Source: Oscillospiraceae bacterium
GTDB taxonomy: Bacteria > Bacillota > Clostridia > Oscillospirales > Oscillospiraceae
Length of the DNA: 52,445 nt
Reading direction: 5' to 3'
Assembly (NCBI GenBank): GCA_031262065.1
Contig: JAISIK010000022.1
Span: 1 to 52,445, forward strand
A program made the translations under genes and the position numbers. The notes below the pieces were generated by a model. The model saw nothing but the letters and a program-made list of their open reading frames with translations, was not told the origin of the DNA and searched no databases. Positions 43,015 to 50,291 of this stretch are shown piece by piece (the first letter of the stretch is position 1; every line of letters begins with the position of its first letter).

Positions 43015-43064
43015 AAAAAAAAGCTCTTTTACACAAAACCAATCAAGTCAGTTGTGTAAAAGAG
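43015..43064 (-). terminator. T-box controlled terminator before leuA
   Basis: CTCTTTTACACAA and its complement form a 13-bp stem with a 15-nt loop, followed by eight T on the minus strand. The 5' arm can alternatively pair in the antiterminator carrying the T-box. Confidence 0.88.
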
Positions 43065-43294
43065 ACGAAGCGTTCGCTCCGCGGTACCACTCTTTTTGGC
43101 GAAAAAATCGCCCACTCAGTCGCATCAAGCAATGCGATTCTCTATAACGGGAGAGACCCGTTCGCAGCTACTAAGTACACCTATACCGTTCAAGCGACAG
43201 CTCCGGGAGGAGTTCGGCGCACCCTCATATCGGCTTACAGCAACCGCCGACTCTCTGCGATGGTGAAGTGTACCTATTTTCCCTTCAACGCTTT
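43015..43294 (-). promoter_or_regulatory. T-box riboswitch, probable leucine (CUC) specifier
   Basis: The T-box sequence AGAGTGGTACCGCGG is at 43079-43093 on the minus strand. Stem I starts with the GA motif AGAGAG. On the 3' side, GAACTC places the specifier CUC at 43210-43212, aligned with GAAUGG in the trpB2 leader. The UGGU bulge matches a tRNA with discriminator A. The competing terminator follows at 43024-43064. Uncharged tRNA-Leu should allow readthrough into leuA. The specifier was found by comparing two leaders by eye, not by folding software. Confidence 0.93.
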
Positions 43295-43300
43295 CCTACA

Positions 43301-43328
43301 AGTATACCATGAAACCGTTCATTGTCAA
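43301..43328 (-). promoter_or_regulatory. Promoter of the branched-chain amino acid operon
   Basis: TTGACA (43323-43328), 16 bp and TATACT (43301-43306) on the minus strand, about 7 bp ahead of the expected T-box leader start. Confidence 0.82.
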
Positions 43329-43376
43329 CAAAAAAATTCTTTGACTCGCGAAAGTCGGGCATTTTTACAAAAACAC

Positions 43377-43405
43377 AGCGCCCCGCAGAATTTCCGCGAG
43401 GCGCT
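43377..43405 (-). terminator. Terminator of carD-ridA
   Basis: A 10-bp stem with one G-U pair (AGCGCCTCGC side) followed by GTGTTTTTG on the minus strand, 8 bp after the ridA stop. Confidence 0.8.
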
Positions 43406-43413
43406 TCGTATCA

Positions 43414-43788
43414 TTACAAGACAACTGCGATAACTTCCACTTCCACCAGCACGCCCTTCGGCAACGCGGCTGCAGCAACGCAGCTGCGCGCGGGCTTTTC
43501 GGTGAAGTAGCGGGCATACACCTCGTTGAATGCCGCGAAGTCGCCCATATCCTTCAAAAAGCACATTGTCTTCACCGCAGAGCCGTAAGACGCGCCCGCA
43601 GCCTCGAGCACTGCGCCGAGGTTTTTCATGACCTGCTCGCTCTGCGCGGTGATGCCCTGCGCATCGACATTCCCGGTTTCCGGGTTGATGGGAATTTGCC
43701 CGGAGGTATACACCATGCCCTGCACCACGATCGCCTGCGAGTACGGTCCGATAGCGGCTGGCGCTTTTTCAGTGAAAATCTTTTCCAT
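43414..43788 (-). CDS. ridA: RidA family enamine/imine deaminase
   Basis: 124 residues; hydrolyses reactive 2-aminoacrylate and 2-aminocrotonate released by PLP enzymes such as IlvA. The start GPYSQAIVVQGMVYTSGQIP and the end ARSCVAAAALPKGVLVEVEV, with the substrate-binding arginine, are typical. It follows carD by 12 bp and lies just upstream of the ilv-leu promoter; ilvA products are its known substrates, so the nearness makes sense although the transcripts differ. Confidence 0.96.
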   Translation of the reverse strand: MEKIFTEKAPAAIGPYSQAIVVQGMVYTSGQIPINPETGNVDAQGITAQSEQVMKNLGAVLEAAGASYGSAVKTMCFLKDMGDFAAFNEVYARYFTEKPARSCVAAAALPKGVLVEVEVIAVVL

Positions 43789-43800
43789 AACTTATCTCCT

Positions 43801-44316
43801 TTACGTCTCCTCGCCCTGCGCAATGCGCGCGCGGATATAGGCGGGGACATCCTTCTGCGCGATGCCCAAAACCAGCGCAAATTCATCGTTCACGATTTTC
43901 TCCGCGTCACGCAGAACCTGATCGTCGCCCGTGCGCAGGTGACGCCCTGCGTCTTGCAGCTGCCGACGGTGCAAATACAGCATGCGAATCATGCGCACCA
44001 TGGTGCTTCTGTCTCCGCTGGTTAGAATGCGGGCGAATTCCGCCTTGCGCGCGGCGGGGTCGTCGATCCAATCAAGCTCTTCCTGCGTAGAGATGGACAG
44101 AAGCGCCTCGATTTCCTCTTTCGTCAGCACGGGGCGCATACGCGCAAGAAGCTCCGCGTTCGTCGTGGGGACGTAAATGGTTGCATTCTCACGGAAAATC
44201 GGCTGCAGGACATAATACAGCCCGATTTTGCCGCCAATCTTCATTTTGCGGATTTCGGCGACTGCGCATACGCCCTCTAAGCCATAAAGAACCGCATCGC
44301 CAACCTGTAGTTGCAT
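43801..44316 (-). CDS. CarD-family transcriptional regulator
   Basis: A 171-residue protein that binds RNA polymerase beta and stabilises open promoters. The N-terminal CarD/TRCF-like domain is visible: MQLQVGDAVLYGLEGVCAV, then KIGGKIGLYYVLQP, and YVPTTN. A helical C-terminal DNA-binding part (about 75-171) follows. ATG 44316 begins with the canonical residues; a longer frame adds an unrelated start. It is the first gene of the carD-ridA unit. Confidence 0.92.
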   Translation of the reverse strand: MQLQVGDAVLYGLEGVCAVAEIRKMKIGGKIGLYYVLQPIFRENATIYVPTTNAELLARMRPVLTKEEIEALLSISTQEELDWIDDPAARKAEFARILTSGDRSTMVRMIRMLYLHRRQLQDAGRHLRTGDDQVLRDAEKIVNDEFALVLGIAQKDVPAYIRARIAQGEET

Positions 44317-44373
44317 CCTCTCAGCTCCCCTCTTCCATGATTTTTCATCCACACTACGGGTATCCTTTTATTG

Positions 44374-44402
44374 ATTATATCACATTTTCCCGAAAATGTC
44401 AG
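44374..44402 (-). promoter_or_regulatory. carD promoter with palindrome in the spacer
   Basis: CTGACA (44397-44402), 17 bp and TATAAT (44374-44379) on the minus strand. The spacer is occupied by the perfect palindrome ACATTTTC-CC-GAAAATGT (44382-44399), a likely operator for a dimeric repressor. Confidence 0.78.
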
Positions 44403-44440
44403 GCTTTATTTCAAGAAATTCCCCCCGAAGGAAAAAGCGA

Positions 44441-44469
44441 TTGCTTCCCCGCCGCGCTTCTGCTATGAT
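44441..44469 (+). promoter_or_regulatory. Promoter of the pseudouridine synthase gene
   Basis: TTGCTT (44441-44446), 17 bp and TATGAT (44464-44469), about 21 bp before the start codon. It diverges from the carD promoter. Confidence 0.65.
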
Positions 44470-44490
44470 GGGGGATACAGAGGTTGTACT

Positions 44491-45120
44491 ATGATGATTC
44501 TATATGAAGACGCTGCGCTTGTCGTATGCGTCAAACCGCGCGGCGTGCTGGCTGCCGCAGACGCCTCCGGCAAGCGCAATATGGCGGATTTGCTCGCGCC
44601 GCGCAGGGTTTTCCCCGTGCATCGGCTCGATGCGGACACGCTCGGCGTCATGGTTTTTGCCAAAACGCAGCAGGCTGCGGCGGCGCTTTCCAAAGCCATG
44701 CAAGACGGTTCTTGCAAAAAAGAATACTTGGCGCTGTGCGACTGCGCGCCCGCGCCGCCTTCTGCCGTTTTGGAAGATTTGCTCTTTTACGACCGCACGC
44801 GAAACAAAACCTATGTCGTCAACCGCGACCGCCGCGGCGTGAAGACCGCAAAGCTCTCCTACCGCACGCTGTGCACCCTGCCGGACGGCGGTGCGTGGCT
44901 GCATATCCGCCTGTATACCGGGCGCACGCAGCAAATCCGCGCCCAATTGGCGCAGCGCAAATGCCCGCTGCGCGGCGACCGAAAATACGGCGCAAAAACC
45001 GCCGGGGCGCTGCAGCTCTACGCTTGGCGACTCACCCTGCCGGGCGGGAAAAGCCATACCCTGCCGCGGGAATATCTTCCTCCAGATTTCGCTTGTAAAA
45101 TCGGCGATTCTGCTCTATAA
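44491..45120 (+). CDS. RluA-family pseudouridine synthase
   Basis: 209 residues, shorter than RluC/RluD because no S4 domain is present. The catalytic aspartate is D47 in HRLDADTLG; the usual motif is HRLDxxTSG, so the serine is replaced by leucine. The strand KEYLALCDC and the late GRTQQIRAQLAQRKCPLRGD are standard for the family. It modifies a uridine in rRNA or tRNA; which one cannot be told. Starts are ATG 44491 or 44494, with GAGGT upstream. Probably co-transcribed with murC, 53 bp downstream. Confidence 0.9.
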   Translation: MMILYEDAALVVCVKPRGVLAAADASGKRNMADLLAPRRVFPVHRLDADTLGVMVFAKTQQAAAALSKAMQDGSCKKEYLALCDCAPAPPSAVLEDLLFYDRTRNKTYVVNRDRRGVKTAKLSYRTLCTLPDGGAWLHIRLYTGRTQQIRAQLAQRKCPLRGDRKYGAKTAGALQLYAWRLTLPGGKSHTLPREYLPPDFACKIGDSAL

Positions 45121-45173
45121 TATCTGAATGCCGCGTGTTCGCGGCAATTCTCCCCTTTCTTGGAGGAAGCTGC

Positions 45174-46532
45174 ATGGTGAAACAAAAACTCGACGCCTAC
45201 CTCACCCCCGGCAAGCATGCGCACCTCATCGGCATTGGCGGCGTTTCGATGCGTCCGCTCGGATTGGTGCTGCGCGGGATGGGTTTGGTCGTCTCCGGCT
45301 CGGATATGAACGCCTCGGTCTCCACGGCGGAACTGATGGACAAGGGCATTTCCGTCCACATTGGTCACAGCGCAAAAAACATCCGCGGCGCGGACTGTAT
45401 CATTCGCACGGCTGCCGTGCACAACGATAACCCCGAAATTGCCGCAGCCCGCGCACAGGGAATCCCCGTTTTTGAACGCGCAGAGGCTTGGGGGCTTCTG
45501 ATGCGGGCTTACAAGAATGCCATCTGTGTCTCCGGCACGCACGGCAAAACAACCACCACCGCTATGCTGACGCATATTTTCATGCAGGCGCAGCGCGACC
45601 CCACCGTCATGATCGGCGGTTACCTGCCGCTGCTGCACGCGGGACACCGCGTGGGCGCGGGCGATACGATTATCGCCGAGAGCTGCGAATACTGCGACTC
45701 CTTTTTGAACTTTTGCCCCACCATTGCCATTGTCAATAATATTGAGGCGGATCATCTGGATTACTTCGAGGATTTAGACGCCGTGAAGCGCTCCTTCCGC
45801 AAGTTCGCGGGGCTCGTGCCGCAAACGGGGTATGTCATTGCCAACGGCGACGACGAGAATACCGTAGAGGCGCTGGGCGACCTTCCCTGCACCACCTTCG
45901 GCATCAATGCGAAAAACGACGTCCACCCCGAAAACCTCTCTGCCGATTGCCGCAGCTTTGACATCATCTTCATGGGCAAGAACTGCTGCCATGTGGATAT
46001 GCAGGTCTACGGCAGGCACAATGTACTCAACGCCCTTGCAGCTGCCGCAGCAGCCTGTGTCATGGAGATTGACGGCGCTGCAATCGCAGCGGGGCTTGCC
46101 TCCTTCACGGGCGCGGGCAGGCGCATGGAATTCAAGGGGCATTTCCGCGGCGCGGACATTTTCGACGACTACGCCCACCACCCCGGCGAACTGCACGCCC
46201 TGCTTAACGCCGTGAAGCTTATGGGATATACGCGGATAGTCCTCGCCTTCCAGCCGCACACCTATACCCGCACGAAGGCGCTGTTTCCCGATTTTGTGCA
46301 GGAGCTGCGCCGCGCCGACCTTGCGGTGCTTGCAGAAATCTACGCAGCAAGAGAGCGAAATACCGTCGGCATCAGTTCGCGGGATCTGGCTCGGGAAGTA
46401 CCCGGCTCACTGTTCTTTGAAACCCTGCCCGAAATCAGCGCCTATCTGCGAAACGTCCTCACAGACGGCGACATTCTGCTCACCGTCGGCGCGGGCGACA
46501 TCTACGAAGTCGGCGAAGCGCTCCTTAACTAA
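45174..46532 (+). CDS. murC: UDP-N-acetylmuramate--L-alanine ligase
   Basis: 452 residues; adds L-alanine to UDP-MurNAc in peptidoglycan synthesis. The N-terminal Rossmann part is HLIGIGGVSMRPLG, the ATP P-loop GTHGKTTT is at 121-128, and the C-terminal domain has DDYAHHPGEL. ATG 45174 follows GGAGGAAGCTGC; a longer frame is rejected. Other mur genes are not adjacent, except murA about 4 kb away on the other strand. Confidence 0.97.
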   Translation: MVKQKLDAYLTPGKHAHLIGIGGVSMRPLGLVLRGMGLVVSGSDMNASVSTAELMDKGISVHIGHSAKNIRGADCIIRTAAVHNDNPEIAAARAQGIPVFERAEAWGLLMRAYKNAICVSGTHGKTTTTAMLTHIFMQAQRDPTVMIGGYLPLLHAGHRVGAGDTIIAESCEYCDSFLNFCPTIAIVNNIEADHLDYFEDLDAVKRSFRKFAGLVPQTGYVIANGDDENTVEALGDLPCTTFGINAKNDVHPENLSADCRSFDIIFMGKNCCHVDMQVYGRHNVLNALAAAAAACVMEIDGAAIAAGLASFTGAGRRMEFKGHFRGADIFDDYAHHPGELHALLNAVKLMGYTRIVLAFQPHTYTRTKALFPDFVQELRRADLAVLAEIYAARERNTVGISSRDLAREVPGSLFFETLPEISAYLRNVLTDGDILLTVGAGDIYEVGEALLN

Positions 46533-46538
46533 AAAACT

Positions 46539-46565
46539 GCCCCTCGCCAAGTCTTGGCGAGGGGC
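46539..46565. terminator. Bidirectional terminator between murC and degV
   Basis: A GC-rich 11-13-bp stem (GCCCCTCGCCAAG) with a short loop, followed by GTTTCGTT on plus and AGTTTTTTAG on minus. It serves both convergent genes. Confidence 0.85.
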
Positions 46566-46571
46566 GTTTCG

Positions 46572-47441
46572 TTATATAACTACACTGCAGGTCAGTGCCA
46601 GCGCGCCCGGTCCGACGTGGCAGGCAACGCTCAGAGAAAGCGGGTCCATATGGATTTCATAGCCGGGGAAGCTCTGCGAAACCTCTTGCTTCCACTTCTC
46701 CGCCTCTTCCAGATTTTCGGAATTTGCAGAATAGGCAATCATAATGCGCATCTTGCCCGCAGCAGCTTCTTCTACAAAGGCATCGTCGAAATCTGCGTGC
46801 ATAAGGTCGAGCATCTTTTGCTTCGCAGCCTTCTTGCCGCGGCATTTGGCAAGCGGCTCAATCTTGCCGTCAACCAGCGTAAGCACGGGCTTGATATTCA
46901 GAATCGTGCCCATGGCAGCCGAGGCTGCCGAAATGCGCCCGCCCTTCAAAAGGTATTTCAGCGTATCTACAATCACGTAGATTCTCGACATACGCTTCAT
47001 TTGCTCCAAGCGCACCCGAATTTCCGCCGCGCTAAACCCCTGCTGCGCCATCTTCAGCGCATCAAGAACCGCCTGCCGCTGCGTAACCGAAATACGCTGA
47101 TTGTCAGCCACCTGCACTTTGCCGTCGTAGCTCTGCGAAAGCATAATGGCAGTCTCGCAGGAATTGCTCAGCCCGGTGGTAATCGGAATGTGCACCACCT
47201 CGTCATAGTCCTCCAGCAAGGCGTCCCAGCAGTCCAGCAAATCGGCGGGGCTGCTCTGCGAAGTCGTAATATCCGCGCCTGTAAGCAGCCTCTCGTAAAA
47301 CTGCTCCTGCTTGAGCGAAATATCCTCTAAGACATTCTCCCCGTTTATCAGAAACGGGACGGGCACAACCGCAATACCCATTTGTTTTGCTTGCTCCTGT
47401 GTGATACCGCTGTTGCTGTCGGTTGAAATTGCTACGCGCAT
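46572..47441 (-). CDS. DegV family fatty-acid-binding protein
   Basis: 289 residues. DegV (FakB-like) proteins bind a fatty acid for phosphorylation by FakA. It begins MRVAISTDSNSGITQEQAKQ, with TTSQSSPADLLDCW as the lipid head-group site and YLLKGGRISAASAAMGTILN in the middle, all typical. ATG 47441 lies 6 nt after AAAGGAAG. No fakA is near. It is a single gene between two hairpins. Confidence 0.93.
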   Translation of the reverse strand: MRVAISTDSNSGITQEQAKQMGIAVVPVPFLINGENVLEDISLKQEQFYERLLTGADITTSQSSPADLLDCWDALLEDYDEVVHIPITTGLSNSCETAIMLSQSYDGKVQVADNQRISVTQRQAVLDALKMAQQGFSAAEIRVRLEQMKRMSRIYVIVDTLKYLLKGGRISAASAAMGTILNIKPVLTLVDGKIEPLAKCRGKKAAKQKMLDLMHADFDDAFVEEAAAGKMRIMIAYSANSENLEEAEKWKQEVSQSFPGYEIHMDPLSLSVACHVGPGALALTCSVVI

Positions 47442-47476
47442 AGGCTCTTCCTTTCCGCCCGTCGGGGCGCTCACAA

Positions 47477-47509
47477 ATGCAGCCGAACAAAGGATTTGTT
47501 CGGCTGCAT
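47477..47509 (-). terminator. trpB2 terminator
   Basis: A perfect 15-bp stem (ATGCAGCCGAACAAA) with a 3-nt loop, 21 bp after the trpB2 stop; only TTTGTG follows on the minus strand. Confidence 0.75.
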
Positions 47510-47530
47510 CAGACGATTGCTTCGATTGCT

Positions 47531-48901
47531 TTATTCGACCTTCGGCAGCTTTGCCAAGCTGTTTGCAATCTCCTCGTCGGAGGGGATGTAGTCGGTCATT
47601 TCGCCGTCGTTATATTTCTTGTACGCAGTCAAATCATAGTAGCCCGTGCCGGTCAGACCGAAGACGATGTTCTTCGCCTCGCCGCTTTCCTTGCACTTGA
47701 GCGCCTCATCAATTGCCGCGCGAATGGCGTGGCTGCTCTCTGGCGCGGGCAGGATACCCTCGGTGCGGGCGAACATCTGCGCCGCTTCAAATACGCTCGT
47801 CTGCTCGACAGAAATTGCCTCCAGATAGCCGTCTTCGTAAAGCTGGGAGATGATGGTGCTCATGCCGTGATAGCGCAGTCCGCCTGCGTGGTTTGCAGAG
47901 GGCATGAAGCTGTGACCGAGCGTATACATCTTCGCCATCGGGCAAACGCGCCCGGTGTCGCAGAAGTCGTAAAGATACTTGCCGCGCGTCAGGCTGGGGC
48001 AGGATTTCGGCTCGACCGCAAGGATGCGCACATCGGACTCGCCGCGCAGCTTTTCGCCTACGAAGGGCGCCATCAGACCGCCCAAATTGGAGCCGCCGCC
48101 CGCGCAGCCGATGATAATATCGGGCTTAATGCCGTATTTATCGAGCGCGGTTTTGGTTTCCAAACCGATAATCGACTGGTGCAGCAGCACCTGCGACAAA
48201 ACGCTGCCGAGCACATAGCGGTAGCCCGGCGTGCTCACCGCAGCCTCGACCGCCTCGGAGATTGCGCAGCCCAGCGAACCGTCCGTGCCGGGGAACTCTT
48301 CGAGCATTTTGCGCCCGATATTCGTCGTATCCGACGGCGAGGGCGTGATAGACGCGCCGTAGGTTCGCATGACCTCGCGGCGGAAGGGCTTCTGCTCGTA
48401 GGAAACCTTGACCATATAGACCTTGCAGTCTAAATCAAAGTATGCACACGCCATGGAAAGCGCCGTGCCCCACTGCCCTGCGCCGGTTTCCGTGGTTACG
48501 CCCTTGAGCCCTTGCTTCTTGGCGTAGTATGCCTGCGCAATTGCCGAATTGAGCTTGTGACTGCCGGAGGTGTTGTTGCCCTCAAATTTGTAGTAGATAT
48601 GCGCAGGCGTGCCGAGCATCTTTTCCAGATAATACGCACGCACCAGCGGCGACGGGCGGTTCATCTTATAGAAATCGAGAATCTCCTGCGGAATGGGGAC
48701 GAATTTGGTATCGTTGTCGAGTTCCTGCTTGGCAAGCTCCTCGCAGAAAACAGGCGAAATGTCCTCCACGGTGACCGGTTGCAGGGTCGCGGGGTTCAAA
48801 ATGGGGGCGGGTTTGTTCTTCATGTCCGCGCGGACGTTGTACCATGCCTTCGGCAGCTCGCTCTCTTCTAAAAAGATTTTGTACGGAATTTGGTCTTTCA
48901 T
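47531..48901 (-). CDS. Tryptophan synthase beta chain, TrpB2 type
   Basis: 456 residues, the longer TrpB2 group with the extra N-terminal segment. The PLP lysine is K116 in SGSHKLNSA, and the phosphate loop is CAGGGSN at 266-272. TrpB2 enzymes condense indole and serine without needing TrpA. No other trp gene lies here, so the cell may use it to salvage indole. It is controlled by its own Trp T-box and ends at a hairpin. ATG 48901 has AAAGGAG upstream. Confidence 0.93.
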   Translation of the reverse strand: MKDQIPYKIFLEESELPKAWYNVRADMKNKPAPILNPATLQPVTVEDISPVFCEELAKQELDNDTKFVPIPQEILDFYKMNRPSPLVRAYYLEKMLGTPAHIYYKFEGNNTSGSHKLNSAIAQAYYAKKQGLKGVTTETGAGQWGTALSMACAYFDLDCKVYMVKVSYEQKPFRREVMRTYGASITPSPSDTTNIGRKMLEEFPGTDGSLGCAISEAVEAAVSTPGYRYVLGSVLSQVLLHQSIIGLETKTALDKYGIKPDIIIGCAGGGSNLGGLMAPFVGEKLRGESDVRILAVEPKSCPSLTRGKYLYDFCDTGRVCPMAKMYTLGHSFMPSANHAGGLRYHGMSTIISQLYEDGYLEAISVEQTSVFEAAQMFARTEGILPAPESSHAIRAAIDEALKCKESGEAKNIVFGLTGTGYYDLTAYKKYNDGEMTDYIPSDEEIANSLAKLPKVE

Positions 48902-48935
48902 GGGGTTTCTCCTTTCAAAATAGCGGGAAAGGGTA

Positions 48936-48976
48936 TAAAAATACTCCTATCCCAGTTTTCTGCTGGGACAAGAGTA
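48936..48976 (-). terminator. T-box controlled terminator before trpB2
   Basis: A 14-bp stem with two G-U pairs (TACTCTTGTCCCAG side) followed by TTTTTA on the minus strand, about 35 nt before the trpB2 start. Confidence 0.82.
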
Positions 48977-49207
48977 GAAATTCATCTATTCCTGCGGTAC
49001 CACCCGGCTTGGCGCAACGCGCCCACTCTGCACGTACTTCCATACGCTGACCCTTGTTAACGAAGTGCCCTCTCCGTCTTCCCTACCGGCTTGCGCGTTC
49101 GGTTCGCCCTCAGACGCCCATTCAAAATACCCTTCCATGCCGCCATCCCACCATCGGCGACTCTCTGCGATTTCCGAAGTATTCTTACTCACTCGTCCTC
49201 AACGGTT
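48936..49207 (-). promoter_or_regulatory. T-box riboswitch, tryptophan (UGG) specifier
   Basis: The T-box CGGGTGGTACCGCAGG is at 48991-49006 (minus). Stem I carries AGAGAG, and GAATGG gives the specifier UGG at 49118-49120, next to a CGCC/GGCG lower helix. A terminator (48936-48976) competes. The gene product, tryptophan synthase, agrees with the specifier. Confidence 0.93.
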
Positions 49208-49213
49208 TTCATT

Positions 49214-49242
49214 ATTAAAGCATACTTTTTTCTTCGTGTCAA
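49214..49242 (-). promoter_or_regulatory. trpB2 promoter
   Basis: TTGACA (49237-49242), 17 bp and TTTAAT (49214-49219), with TATGC before the -10, on the minus strand. Confidence 0.78.
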
Positions 49243-49294
49243 TCCCCGCGAGAAAAAATCAGAAATTTTTTCTCTATACTTTATGCACAAGCTA

Positions 49295-49323
49295 TGGAAA
49301 ATATCCACAATTTGTGCTATATT
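49295..49323 (+). promoter_or_regulatory. Possible rubrerythrin promoter
   Basis: TGGAAA (49295-49300), 17 bp and TATATT (49318-49323). The inverted pair GCACAA/TTGTGC (49285-49317) and the shorter TGGA/TCCA pair overlap it and could bind a regulator. The fit to consensus is only fair. Confidence 0.4.
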
Positions 49324-49360
49324 TAATGTATGTAAAAAATTTCCGAGGAGGTAATACATA

Positions 49361-49894
49361 ATGAAATACGCAGGCACAAAAACAGAGGCAAATCTGCGCG
49401 AGGCATTTGCGGGAGAGAGCCAGGCAAGAAACAAGTACACCTATTTTGCAAGCGTTGCAAAGAAGCAGGGCTTTGAGCAAATCGCGGAGCTGTTCCTGAA
49501 AACCGCCGAGAATGAAAAAGAACACGCAAAGCTCTGGTTCAAAGCGCTGGGCGAACTGGGTAACACCGCAGAAAATCTCGCAGCGGCAGCCGAAGGCGAG
49601 AACTACGAGTGGACGGATATGTACGACCGCTTCGCCAAGGACGCAGACGAAGAGGGCTTCACGGAGCTTGCTGCGCAGTTTCGCGGCGTTGCGCTTGTAG
49701 AAAAAGCGCACGAGGCACGCTATCGCGCCCTTCTGAACAACGTCGAGATGCAAACCGTCTTTGCAAAAGCAGAGGAAACCATGTGGGAATGCAGAAACTG
49801 CGGTCACCTCGCCATGGGCAAAAAAGCCCCTGAGCTTTGCCCTGTCTGCAGCCATCCGCAGAGCTATTTTGAAGTCCGCAAGGCAAATTATTGA
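49361..49894 (+). CDS. rbr: Rubrerythrin
   Basis: 177 residues; a cytosolic peroxide-scavenging protein of anaerobes. The N-terminal four-helix domain (1-135) carries the diiron ligand pattern (E19 in [24 protein letters not shown]). The C-terminal rubredoxin knuckles are C144/C147 and C160/C163. GAGGAGG lies upstream of the ATG. It is a single gene ending in a strong terminator. Confidence 0.98.
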   Translation: MKYAGTKTEANLREAFAGESQARNKYTYFASVAKKQGFEQIAELFLKTAENEKEHAKLWFKALGELGNTAENLAAAAEGENYEWTDMYDRFAKDADEEGFTELAAQFRGVALVEKAHEARYRALLNNVEMQTVFAKAEETMWECRNCGHLAMGKKAPELCPVCSHPQSYFEVRKANY

Positions 49895-49917
49895 TTCTCC
49901 GCTTCCCAATTTGATGC

Positions 49918-49948
49918 AAAAGCCCATCCGATTTTCGGATGGGCTTTC
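49918..49948 (+). terminator. rubrerythrin terminator (31-bp hairpin, copy 1)
   Basis: AAAAGCCCATCCG, loop ATTTT, then CGGATGGGCTTTC: 23 bp after the stop. The identical 31 bp recur at 50258-50288. Confidence 0.85.
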
Positions 49949-49951
49949 CGG

Positions 49952-50179
49952 CTGTCAAAAAACGGGATACCAAAGGTTACGGAGGGAAAGATCGTGTGAA
50001 AGAGTAGTTCCAATTAAAAATCGCTACTGCGATTTTTATAGCGCGGTAGCGCGTTTGGAACTTATGAGACGTCGCAGCGCCATAGGCGCTGCGTGGCGCG
50101 TAGCACCAGCATTCCAAATTCCAATTTGGAATGAGTATCAGAAAACCGTTAGGGTTGTCTTTCGCGTTCAATAAAGACG
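49952..50179. repeat. Small interspersed repeat, copy B (interrupted)
   Basis: The first half 49952-50002 (ending GTGTGAAAG) and second half 50142-50179 (AAAACCGTTAGGGTTGTC, then TTTCGCGTTCAATAAA) correspond to copy A at 9797-9884, where they are contiguous. The first halves also keep one peptide frame: LSKNGIPKVTEGKIV-stop here against LPKNGRPKVSDGKIV-stop in copy A. Confidence 0.65.
50003..50141. mobile_element. 139-bp structured insert inside repeat copy B
   Basis: It is absent from copy A. An outer AGTTCCAA/TTGGAACT stem encloses AAAAATCG/CGATTTTT and GCGC/GCGC hairpins. Then come GCAGCGCC-ATA-GGCGCTGC and ATTCCAAATT-CC-AATTTGGAAT. No protein is encoded. The dinucleotide AG borders both ends. 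Five nested hairpins in 139 bp look like a small non-autonomous element or a structured RNA. Confidence 0.5.
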
Positions 50180-50211
50180 GTTTAGAGAGCTTTTTCAAAG
50201 ATCTCTAAACC
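50179..50211. other. Hairpin GGTTTAGAGA following repeat copy B
   Basis: GGTTTAGAGA (50179-50188) pairs with TCTCTAAACC (50202-50211), loop 13 nt. It begins at the same place relative to the repeat as the NUDIX terminator does beside copy A. Confidence 0.55.
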
Positions 50212-50217
50212 TGAAGC

Positions 50218-50256
50218 AGCCTGACAAAATAGTCCTACGGACTATTTTGTCAGGCT
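50218..50256. repeat. 18-bp perfect inverted repeat
   Basis: AGCCTGACAAAATAGTCC and its complement are separated only by TAC. It lies 1 bp before the second 31-bp hairpin. It has no U-tract, and its role is unknown. Confidence 0.6.
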
Positions 50257-50257
50257 G

Positions 50258-50288
50258 AAAAGCCCATCCGATTTTCGGATGGGCTTTC
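50258..50288 (-). terminator. murA terminator (31-bp hairpin, copy 2)
   Basis: Identical over 31 bp to 49918-49948. It is nearly symmetric, so it can end murA on the minus strand (3 bp after its stop; TTTTC follows) as the first copy ends rubrerythrin on the plus strand. Confidence 0.8.
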
Positions 50289-50291
50289 TTA

